A stretch of 64,000 bases of DNA from Bacillus sp. FJAT-28004. GTDB lineage: Bacteria; Bacillota; Bacilli; Paenibacillales; Paenibacillaceae. Location of the stretch: contig NZ_LGHP01000001.1 of assembly GCF_001280845.1 (NCBI RefSeq), positions 3,046,356 through 3,110,355 of the forward strand. Direction: 5' to 3'. Shown here one piece after another: positions 43,197-50,650 of this stretch. A model generated the notes under the pieces. The model was not told the origin of the DNA. It searched no databases and was given only the letters and a program-made list of their open reading frames with translations. A program made the position numbers and the translations under genes. How positions within the stretch are numbered: position 1 is the first letter of the stretch; each line of letters begins with the position of its first letter.

Positions 43197-44876
43197 CTAG
43201 GAGTAGCGGTTGCCGGTTACGGACACATCGTCGCAAGCTGTCAGCCGGATCGTTGCTCCGGCTTCCTTTAGCTTGCCGGGCAGGACGATCTGATTGTCCA
43301 CGAATGTCAAATGTTCCACGCTCCTTGCTTCCAGCAAAGGAGCGTCCCGCATCTCGAACCGGTTGCCCTCAATAACGATACGGGCATGAACATATTGCTC
43401 TTCCTCCGCTTCCGAATTCTCCGGGGAAATGGCGATAACCGCGTGATCCGCGCCTCCGCACTCGACGAACGTATTGTCGCGTATGGTCAGGTTATCCACG
43501 CTGCCGGACTCGTACCAGCTTCCGGCGTCGCCCGCGACCAGTACCGCGCTCATGGTCATCCGCTCGAACCGGTTGCCCTCGATCAGCGCTCTTCCGCGCG
43601 TCGTCACCAAAACGCCGCGGGTCGGTATGCGGGCCATCCGGTTATTTACGATTTCCACCTCGGGCGTCCATGTCACATTCTCCACGACATCGTCGCCTCG
43701 CAATGCCTCCGGCACGTCCCTGTCCAGCTTAATCCGCATGACATGCGGGTCGACGAGCGCCGCCTCGATTACGACGGCTTCCGCATAGGCCGCAAGCGAT
43801 TCGGAACGTATAAATTCGATGCAATCCCCTGGAAAAAACGCGGGAAAGCCGTAGCTTTGCGGATGCATAAACCGGAGCAGCACCTCGTCCGCCGAAGGCT
43901 TTCCCGCTACGCGCAAATAAGTGCCGTGCACGTTAATGACATCATCGTGTGCGCCGGCAAATCGGCTGTCCGCCACCCGGATAAGACCCCGGCAGCCCGA
44001 TACATGAATGAAATCGGCAAAAGCCGCAACCGTGCGGCCCGTTTCCGGACGTGGTGCCAGCTCCATCCGCTCGAAGGAGACATCCTCGCTGAATTGGCAT
44101 ACGAGACCTAGGCCATGCATGAAATGCACGCCCATGTCGCTCCATTCGACCTTGCGGCTGCGGATGACGAGCGCGCCGACCTGATCCCGAATGCCGTCCC
44201 TTGTCTGGAGGACGCGCCCGACGGCCGTCGGCGGCATACGTCCGGCATCAAAAAACAGCCTGAGCCTTCCGGGTTCCCTCTCCTCTACGCGGGCAGCCGC
44301 AGCCACGGCGTTGTCGATACGCCAGGTCGTATCCGTCAACGGATCATACTCCTGCATCGGGCCGTCCCGAAAGCGCCACCCTTCACCCACCCAAGTGACC
44401 GCCCCGTTATCCGCTTCGTATCGGCTGTCCTTATGGACAGCTACGTCAAGGAAGCCGGCTCCTATTCCTTCGACCGTCATCTCGGCAACCGTGGGCTGCT
44501 CGTAATCCAGACGAAGGTTGCGGATGGCCACCTCCTCGCAGCCGTCGACAACGATCATCGTCTGTTTGCCATGGAAGACGAACAACGATCCGTTGCCGTC
44601 GAGGGTCACGTTCCGCAATCCTTGCAGAAGAATGCCGATCGTCTTCGTTACGTCGGGGTTTTCATCGAAGCTTGCCGTATTGGAAATATAGTATTTCGCC
44701 TTTGTTGCGTGCGTGGGATAGAAATCGTACCGTCCCCTCTCGCATGACAGAACGACGGGACCCGCGATTCTTACCGCTTCTTCGATCGCCCTGCGCATCG
44801 CAGCCGCCGTGTCTTCCCCCGAATCCGGCCTGCCCCCGAATTCGGCCAAACGGATGACGGTGTGTGGAATGTTCAT
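43197..44876 (-). CDS. GH110-like alpha-1,3-galactosidase (beta-helix)
   Basis: 559 residues, right-handed parallel beta-helix. The segment FADFIHVSGCRG followed by FAGAHDDVINVHGTYLRV matches what I recall of GH110 enzymes (Bacteroides Gal110), which remove alpha-1,3-galactose from blood-group-B-type or linear structures; the paired aspartates in AHDD are the expected catalytic region. No signal peptide, so cytoplasmic. The ATG at 44876 is preceded by GAGGTG at 6 nt. Downstream gene of the lplBC-binding-protein operon. High GC compared with neighbours, especially 43400-44700, which may point to separate acquisition. Confidence 0.78.
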   Translation of the reverse strand: MNIPHTVIRLAEFGGRPDSGEDTAAAMRRAIEEAVRIAGPVVLSCERGRYDFYPTHATKAKYYISNTASFDENPDVTKTIGILLQGLRNVTLDGNGSLFVFHGKQTMIVVDGCEEVAIRNLRLDYEQPTVAEMTVEGIGAGFLDVAVHKDSRYEADNGAVTWVGEGWRFRDGPMQEYDPLTDTTWRIDNAVAAAARVEEREPGRLRLFFDAGRMPPTAVGRVLQTRDGIRDQVGALVIRSRKVEWSDMGVHFMHGLGLVCQFSEDVSFERMELAPRPETGRTVAAFADFIHVSGCRGLIRVADSRFAGAHDDVINVHGTYLRVAGKPSADEVLLRFMHPQSYGFPAFFPGDCIEFIRSESLAAYAEAVVIEAALVDPHVMRIKLDRDVPEALRGDDVVENVTWTPEVEIVNNRMARIPTRGVLVTTRGRALIEGNRFERMTMSAVLVAGDAGSWYESGSVDNLTIRDNTFVECGGADHAVIAISPENSEAEEEQYVHARIVIEGNRFEMRDAPLLEARSVEHLTFVDNQIVLPGKLKEAGATIRLTACDDVSVTGNRYS

Positions 44877-44935
44877 TGTGTTCACCTCATTCATTGGATT
44901 TCCATTGCTCCTGGCGCGCCGTGAGACCAAGAGAA

Positions 44936-44961
44936 TCGGACGCTTCATAGGAAGCGCCCGA
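44936..44961 (-). other. Intercistronic hairpin after binding-protein gene
   Basis: TCGGACGCTTC/GAAGCGCCCGA with one mismatch and a 4-nt loop lies 14 nt after the binding-protein stop and before GH110. It has a poor T tract, so it is more likely a stabilising or attenuating structure than a full terminator. Confidence 0.6.
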
Positions 44962-44974
44962 ATGTGATCTCTAT

Positions 44975-46648
44975 CTAAGATTGTGCCGATGCGTCGTAAG
45001 CAGATTGCAGAATTTCAAGGTAACGGTCAAGCTTCAGGTCTTTCAAGCCTTTAACGTAGCTGTCCCAGTCTTTGTCCAGATCCTTGTTGCCCGTTACGAA
45101 TTGAAGCGAGCTTTGCTCGATATAATTGCGGATGTTCGTCTGCAGCATGCTCATCTCGTCGCTTTGCGCCGGATCTACCCAGATCGACCAGAACGGGAAC
45201 AGCTCCTTCGGTTCGTTGCCTTCGTACAGCTTCGTCGCTGCATAAAGCCTGCGCTCGTAGTTAGCCGAATCGTAAATGTCCGTCCCTTGTACCCAGCTGT
45301 CCCGATACTCCTTCGGCATATAGAAGTGACCCATACCGGACCACCCTGCATTCCTCGGCTCTTCGCCCTCTTTGCCCGGAATCGTTTTAACCTTAGGCTC
45401 AACGCCCTCGCCGAGAGCTTTGTCGCCTGGCGCCGGATCTTCCCAATCGATGCCCTTCATGCCGGATCCGCCGTTGGTTTGGCCTTCAGCCGTGTACATA
45501 TAGTCCGCAAGCTTGATCAGAGCGATCTGTGCCTCTTCGCTTGCTTTGTTCGTGATGACGAATTTCCCGCCTGGAGAAACACCACCGTTGTCATGCGTAG
45601 CGAGTGCTCCGTTTGGCCCTTGAAGCGGAGGTACCGGATTATATTTGGCAGAACGCGGACCAGCCAGATCAATGAAGATTGCCGGATGCATGCCTGCGCC
45701 GGCACCCAAAATTTCAGCATCCGCATTTTCGCCGATTTTCTTGAACGCCTCGGCGTTTTGCGTAAACGCACCCGGATCGATCAACCCTTCGTCATAAAGC
45801 GACTTGACGTAAGCGAGGCCCTCTTTCCATTCCGGTTTGATGGCAGCGGATTCAACCTTACCGCTTGACATGTTCAAATAGTTTCTATCGTCGTTGTATA
45901 CGAAGCCGCTCATAAGAAATGGAAGGACGCGCACGCCAAATTCTTCCGTCGAACCGCTCAGCGCCACTTCGTCCGCTTTGCCGTTACCGTTCGGATCCTG
46001 CGTTTTAAACGCTTTCAGGACATTTTTGAAATCTTCTGGCGTTTTCGGCATATCCAGCTTCAACTTATCCAGCCATTCCGTGTTGATCCACATTTTGTTC
46101 GGATAGGAGCAGTGGAAGCACTGTGTATAAGCCACTAGACTGTAAATCTTGCCATCCGGAGCTGTATTCAGCGTCTTCAGATCCGAATTGGACTCCATGG
46201 CGGCTTTAATGTTCGGCGCATACTTATCAATGAGATCATTTAATGGAACGATGACTCCCTGCTGCCCGAATTTCAGCAAGTCGGCTTGCGAAAACTGATC
46301 GATATAATGAGTCAAAATGTACGCATCTGGATAATCTCCACTTGCAAGGGAAATCTGGCGTTTCTCCTTCGCGCCGTCCGAAGGAACCAATTCGAAATTA
46401 AATTTAATATTGAACATGTCCTGTACATGCTTCGTGAACTTGTTGGTCGGCAGGTCGATGCCCTGCTCTTGAACGGCAAACACGCTGATCTCTACTGGTT
46501 TCGACGGGGTATCCGCTGCCGATCCTGATGTGTTCCCCTCAGGCGACCCATTATTCGAACCCGATTTTCCATTATCACTTGAACAAGCTGAAAGCACCAT
46601 GACCATTATGAGAATGAGCGACATCAAACTCCAGCTAAACTTTTTCAT
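44975..46648 (-). CDS. Sugar ABC substrate-binding lipoprotein, second paralogue
   Basis: 557 residues. Lipobox LSAC, S/G/N-rich spacer, then a family-1 binding fold. Large blocks are shared with the product of 48953-50614: RQISLASGDYPDAY, NTAPDGKIYSLVAY, CFHCSYPNKMW and YVKSLYDEGLIDPGAF. The ATG at 46648 has AGGGGG 9 nt upstream. It follows lplC by about 137 nt and precedes GH110. Two paralogues on one permease pair suggest two related ligands or a high/low-affinity pair. Confidence 0.92.
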   Translation of the reverse strand: MKKFSWSLMSLILIMVMVLSACSSDNGKSGSNNGSPEGNTSGSAADTPSKPVEISVFAVQEQGIDLPTNKFTKHVQDMFNIKFNFELVPSDGAKEKRQISLASGDYPDAYILTHYIDQFSQADLLKFGQQGVIVPLNDLIDKYAPNIKAAMESNSDLKTLNTAPDGKIYSLVAYTQCFHCSYPNKMWINTEWLDKLKLDMPKTPEDFKNVLKAFKTQDPNGNGKADEVALSGSTEEFGVRVLPFLMSGFVYNDDRNYLNMSSGKVESAAIKPEWKEGLAYVKSLYDEGLIDPGAFTQNAEAFKKIGENADAEILGAGAGMHPAIFIDLAGPRSAKYNPVPPLQGPNGALATHDNGGVSPGGKFVITNKASEEAQIALIKLADYMYTAEGQTNGGSGMKGIDWEDPAPGDKALGEGVEPKVKTIPGKEGEEPRNAGWSGMGHFYMPKEYRDSWVQGTDIYDSANYERRLYAATKLYEGNEPKELFPFWSIWVDPAQSDEMSMLQTNIRNYIEQSSLQFVTGNKDLDKDWDSYVKGLKDLKLDRYLEILQSAYDASAQS

Positions 46649-46785
46649 TTCATTTTGCCCCCTAAGCATAATTAGATATTGTATAGCTGTTTCCTGCAGG
46701 CTTACCACATAGAAACATGAACGCACTTCTCAAATGCTTACATAACCCCCACCTCCTTTTTCCGATAGCTCGGAATCGCCGTCAA

Positions 46786-47700
46786 TTAGCCTTTGACAGA
46801 GCCGACTAGCATGCCCTGAACGAAATAGCGCTGCACGAACGGATAGATGATCAGAACCGGAAGTGTAGCCACGACGATTAACGAATATTTGAGCAGCTCA
46901 GCGAGCTGAGCCCTTTGTATTTGTACGCTTAGATCCATGGCTCCCGCGCTGTTGTTCTGAATGATAATGCTCCTCAGCACAAGCTGAAGCGGATATAGCT
47001 TGTCGGATTTCAAATAGATAAGCGCATCGAAATACGAATTCCATTGTCCAACGGCATACATCAGGAGAAGCACGGCCAAAATCGGCTTCGACAAAGGAAT
47101 TACGACGCTGCCAAGAAAACGCCAATCGCTGCACCCGTCGATTTCACTCGCTTCGACCAGCTCACTTGGAATCGTGGATTGAAAGAATGAGCGCGCAATG
47201 ATGACCTGCCATACCCAGATTGCGTTCGGAATGAGCAAAGCCAGGCGGGAATCGATCATTCCCATCTCCTTAACGACAAGATAAGTCGGAATGAGTCCCC
47301 CGCTGAACAGCATCGTAAACATGATCATCATCAAGATGCCCTTTCGGCCAAAAAACGATTTTCTTGAAAGTGGATAAGCCAGCATAACTGTCAGCGTTAC
47401 GCTGATGATCGTTCCAACCGACATATAGAACAAGGAATTTCCGTAACCAGTCATGATTAGCGGCGTCTTCATTATCGTTTGGAAGCCCCGAAACGAAATG
47501 TCTACCGGCCAAAGCCAAACCTTTCCGGATACGACAGCTGCCGGACTGCTAATCGAGCTGCTGACAATGTAGATGAGCGGATACAAAACGGCAACGAGCA
47601 CGAGGCTCAAAATGACATAGATCGCAAAAATTAAAATTCTGTCGCCGGCCGACTCCCTTATTTTGCTTTTGGGTACCGTCGATGAAATAGCCATATACAA
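46786..47700 (-). CDS. LplC-type sugar ABC permease (alpha-galactoside locus)
   Basis: 304 residues, six helices, CUT1 permease. The EAA loop reads EASEIDGCSDWRFLGSVVIP and the C-terminus FVQRYFVQGMLVGSVKG. It partners the preceding lplB product, 11 nt away. The ATPase is not encoded locally; a shared MsmX-type ATPase elsewhere is expected. Confidence 0.94.
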   Translation of the reverse strand: MYMAISSTVPKSKIRESAGDRILIFAIYVILSLVLVAVLYPLIYIVSSSISSPAAVVSGKVWLWPVDISFRGFQTIMKTPLIMTGYGNSLFYMSVGTIISVTLTVMLAYPLSRKSFFGRKGILMMIMFTMLFSGGLIPTYLVVKEMGMIDSRLALLIPNAIWVWQVIIARSFFQSTIPSELVEASEIDGCSDWRFLGSVVIPLSKPILAVLLLMYAVGQWNSYFDALIYLKSDKLYPLQLVLRSIIIQNNSAGAMDLSVQIQRAQLAELLKYSLIVVATLPVLIIYPFVQRYFVQGMLVGSVKG

Positions 47701-47711
47701 TTCCCCCTAAA

Positions 47712-48683
47712 TTACCAGATGCTGTTATTCGAAATTCGTTTTGCGAAGCTGTTTACCGCAACCAGAAGGATGAGATTGATTACGGAATTCAACAAGCCGA
47801 CTGCCGTAGCAAAGCTATAGTTCGCATTCAGCAGGCCCATGCTGTACACATAAGTGGCGATGACCTCTGACGAAGGCAGGTTAAGCGAGTTTTGTAGCAA
47901 ATAAATTTTCTCGAAGCCGATCGACATGATGTTGCCTACGTTCAGAATCAGGATAATGGTTATAGTCGGAAGGATACCGGGCAAATCGACATGCCAGATT
48001 TTCTGAAAGCGCGACGCTCCGTCCACTTTGGCAGCCTCGTACAGTGTCGGATCTATGCCAGCGAGCGCCGCAAGATAGATAACCGCTGCGTATCCAGCCG
48101 TCTGCCAAATGTCCGACCATACATAAATCGAACGGAACATGTCGGGCTCGCCCAGAAAGTTGACCGGCTCAAAACCGAAGTATTGGAGCGCGATATTAAC
48201 AAAACCAAGCCGTGGCGCCAAAAAAAGCATAATCATGGACACCATAACGACAGTGGAAATAAAATACGGGGCGAATGTGACAAGTTGAATGAACCGCTTG
48301 AAACGGCCGTTTCGTATCTCGTTCAGCATGAGCGCCAGCAGAATCGGAATCGGAAAACCTGCCAGCAGCTGATAGAAACTCAGAAGCAGCGTATTTTTGA
48401 TAAGTGTCCAGAAAATAGGATTTTCGAAAAACAGTCTAAAATATTTAAACCCGACCCAAGGGCTGCCCCAGATTCCCTTTACGACGTTATAGTCCTTAAA
48501 TGCCAGAACTGCATTGATCATCGGAAAGTATTTAAAAATGAGGAAGTATAGCAGCGGCGGAATGACGAGCAAATAGAGCTGCCAATGCGACCGCAAACTC
48601 TTGGCCGCTTGCCTCCCATACCCGTTCTTGATTGAATACATGTTCTTAATCTGTTGATCTTTTCTTGTTGTTTGCTGCAGCAG
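47712..48683 (-). CDS. LplB-type sugar ABC permease, probable CTG start
   Basis: Six-helix CUT1 permease; the EAA loop contains YEAAKVDGASRFQKIWHVDLP (key residues EAAKVDG). The frame is open to 48794 but that part contains the promoter -10 (48738-48743) and cre-like box, so translation must start later. AGGAGG lies 7 nt before a CTG at 48683 (reading LQQTTRKDQQ); the first ATG, at 48641, has only a weak purine stretch. I annotate CTG with caution: 323 residues against 309 from the ATG. Confidence 0.88.
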   Translation of the reverse strand: MLQQTTRKDQQIKNMYSIKNGYGRQAAKSLRSHWQLYLLVIPPLLYFLIFKYFPMINAVLAFKDYNVVKGIWGSPWVGFKYFRLFFENPIFWTLIKNTLLLSFYQLLAGFPIPILLALMLNEIRNGRFKRFIQLVTFAPYFISTVVMVSMIMLFLAPRLGFVNIALQYFGFEPVNFLGEPDMFRSIYVWSDIWQTAGYAAVIYLAALAGIDPTLYEAAKVDGASRFQKIWHVDLPGILPTITIILILNVGNIMSIGFEKIYLLQNSLNLPSSEVIATYVYSMGLLNANYSFATAVGLLNSVINLILLVAVNSFAKRISNNSIW

Positions 48684-48715
48684 AACGATCCCTCCTATTA
48701 TGTTTCCCCTGTTTG

Positions 48716-48793
48716 TGTTAGCGCTTTCTTGAGGCCAATAATAATCCACTTCATCTGTCGTTGTGTAGGTACAATTGGTCATTTTTACGTACA
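48716..48793 (-). promoter_or_regulatory. lplBC operon promoter: AraC-type half-sites, -10 and cre-like box
   Basis: On the minus strand: TGTACGTA (48793-48786), TGTACCTA (48773-48766), 22 nt, TATTAT (48743-48738), 12 nt, AGCGCTA within AGAAAGCGCTAACA (48729-48716; one mismatch to cre). Spacings from TGTACCTA onward equal those at 43071-43147; the half-site spacer is one nt longer. Confidence 0.72.
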
Positions 48794-48904
48794 TTCTCCC
48801 TCTGCAAGGGGGGACATTTCTTCTCTGTACGTCCAGTATTATCGCGGTTTATCTACTTCCGCACCCCTATGCTCGTATTCAGGGTATCCGCGCAAAAATA
48901 AAAG

Positions 48905-48939
48905 GCGAATTCTCATTCAAAATAGAATGAAAATTCTCC
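48905..48939 (-). terminator. Terminator after the first binding-protein gene
   Basis: Near-perfect stem AATTCTCATTC/GAATGAAAATT extended by GGCG/CTCC-side pairs. On the minus strand it is followed by TTTTATTTTT. It separates the AraC-binding-protein unit from the lplBC promoter. Confidence 0.78.
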
Positions 48940-48952
48940 TTCGGGTTCTTTC

Positions 48953-50614
48953 TTACTGATTGTTATTATTTCTCGATTGGTCATACGCTTTTTGCATGAT
49001 TTCAATAAACCGGCCGATCTGCATATTTTCCAGCCTGCTCACATAGCTTGTCCAATCTTTATCCAAATCCAAGTTGCCAGTAATGAATTGCAGAGTGCTT
49101 TGATTGATATAATTGATCAGGTTCGTATGAAGCATGCCTGCTTCGTCGGTTAGCGCCGGATCAACCCAAGTGGTCCAGACCGGGAATACTTCCGCCGGTT
49201 CATGACCTTCGTATAGCAGCGTCGCTTCAATGAGCCTTCGTTCATATCCGTCAGGCGCGTAAATGTCTTTGCCTGCAACCCAGCTTTCGCGGTATTCTCT
49301 TGGCATATAAAAATGCGCCATCCCGCTCCAGCCGGAATTCGTTGGCACTGCATTCTCAATTGGAATTAATGTCGCGAAATTCGGTTCGATCCCTTCGCCA
49401 AGTGCTTCTTCGCCCGCAATCGGCTTTCTCCAGCCGACGCCCTCAAGTCCCGATTGCGATATGGTTTGTCCTTCTGGTGTGTACATGTAATCCACCATTC
49501 GGATCAGAGCGATTTGCGCTTCCCTGCTCGCTTTATTCGTAATGACGAATTTAGCGCCCGGCTGCAAGCCGCCGACGGCAAAAGTTGCATAAGAGGCATA
49601 GGGCCCCGCCAGCGGCGGCAGCGGTGCATAGTCCTTTGTGCGTTCGCTCACGAAAATAGCGGGGTGCATGCTAGCGGCGGCACCAATGATTTCCGTATCC
49701 GCGTTGTCTCCGGCTTTTTTCAGCGCTTCCGCATTTTGAATAAACGCTCCCGGATCAATTAAGCCCTCGTCATACAGCGACTTGATGTAGGCGATGCCTT
49801 CCTTCCACTGCGGCTTGTTAGCCGCCGTATCCACCTTGCCGTTGTTCATATACAAATAATTGCGGTCATCGTCGTAAATGAATCCGTTCATTAGATAAGG
49901 AATGATATGAACGCCAAAATCCTCCATCGAACCGCTCAGCGGTACTTCGTCCTGCACGCCGTTTTGATTCGGGTCGTTATGCTTGAAGGCTCTTAGCATC
50001 GTTGTGAATTCGGCTGTCGTCTTGGGCATGTCCAGCCCCAATTGCTCCAACCACTTCGTGTTCACCCACATTTTGTTCGGGTAGGAGCAGTGGAAGCATT
50101 GGCTGTAGGCGACAAGTCCGTAAATATTGCCGTCAGGCGCCGTATTCAAAGCTTTAAGCAGAGGCTCCTTCTCCATGGCCGTTTTAATGTTAGGCGCAAA
50201 TTGGTCAATGAGCTCGTTAAGCGGCAGAAATACGCCTTGCTTGCCATATTTCAACAGATCGGATTGCGAAAACTGGTCGATGTAGGCCGTTAACAGGTAG
50301 GCATCGGGAAAATCGCCGCTCGCAAGCGAAATTTGCCGTTTCTCCTTGGCACCGTCCATCGAAATAATGTCCCAGTTAAACTTCGCGTTAAACTTGTTCT
50401 CCAGTAATTTCGTAAAATCATTGCTCTTCAAATCGATGCTGGAATCCTGCTGGGCGAACACTTTAATCTCAACCGGCGCGCCCGGGGAGCCCGCCGAATT
50501 CGCCGAGGCGTCCGCCTCACCCGTTTCAGACGGCCCGTTGCTCTGCGAGCACGCGGCCAGCAGCAGGCTGATAATCAATATAAGCGCCGATAAGCCAGCG
50601 ATTCTTTTTTTCAA
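48953..50614 (-). CDS. Sugar ABC substrate-binding lipoprotein, first paralogue
   Basis: 553 residues; lipobox LAAC, short acidic spacer, family-1 binding fold. Well over half of visible positions match the paralogue at 44975 (RQISLASGDFPDAY, CFHCSYPNKMW, SLYDEGLIDPGAF). It directly follows the AraC-type sensor gene (36 nt gap) and ends at a terminator, so it is expressed with the regulator rather than with the permeases. It may bind the inducer and present it to the sensor, or serve uptake. Confidence 0.92.
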   Translation of the reverse strand: MKKRIAGLSALILIISLLLAACSQSNGPSETGEADASANSAGSPGAPVEIKVFAQQDSSIDLKSNDFTKLLENKFNAKFNWDIISMDGAKEKRQISLASGDFPDAYLLTAYIDQFSQSDLLKYGKQGVFLPLNELIDQFAPNIKTAMEKEPLLKALNTAPDGNIYGLVAYSQCFHCSYPNKMWVNTKWLEQLGLDMPKTTAEFTTMLRAFKHNDPNQNGVQDEVPLSGSMEDFGVHIIPYLMNGFIYDDDRNYLYMNNGKVDTAANKPQWKEGIAYIKSLYDEGLIDPGAFIQNAEALKKAGDNADTEIIGAAASMHPAIFVSERTKDYAPLPPLAGPYASYATFAVGGLQPGAKFVITNKASREAQIALIRMVDYMYTPEGQTISQSGLEGVGWRKPIAGEEALGEGIEPNFATLIPIENAVPTNSGWSGMAHFYMPREYRESWVAGKDIYAPDGYERRLIEATLLYEGHEPAEVFPVWTTWVDPALTDEAGMLHTNLINYINQSTLQFITGNLDLDKDWTSYVSRLENMQIGRFIEIMQKAYDQSRNNNNQ

Positions 50615-50650
50615 CCTAATCCTCCCCCTGTCTGCTGCGCGGCCGGACGC

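Noticed and set aside
43311..44747. Several long plus-strand frames opposite the GH110-like gene
   Set aside because: High GC keeps frames open on the opposite strand; compositions are arginine/proline rich and unlike protein families.
44981..45868. Plus-strand reading frame of 295 codons opposite the second binding protein
   Set aside because: Antisense of a well-conserved lipoprotein gene; no family features and no promoter or ribosome binding site.
48684..48794. N-terminal extension of the second LplB
   Set aside because: The region contains the conserved promoter -10 and cre-like box and would lie upstream of the transcription start.
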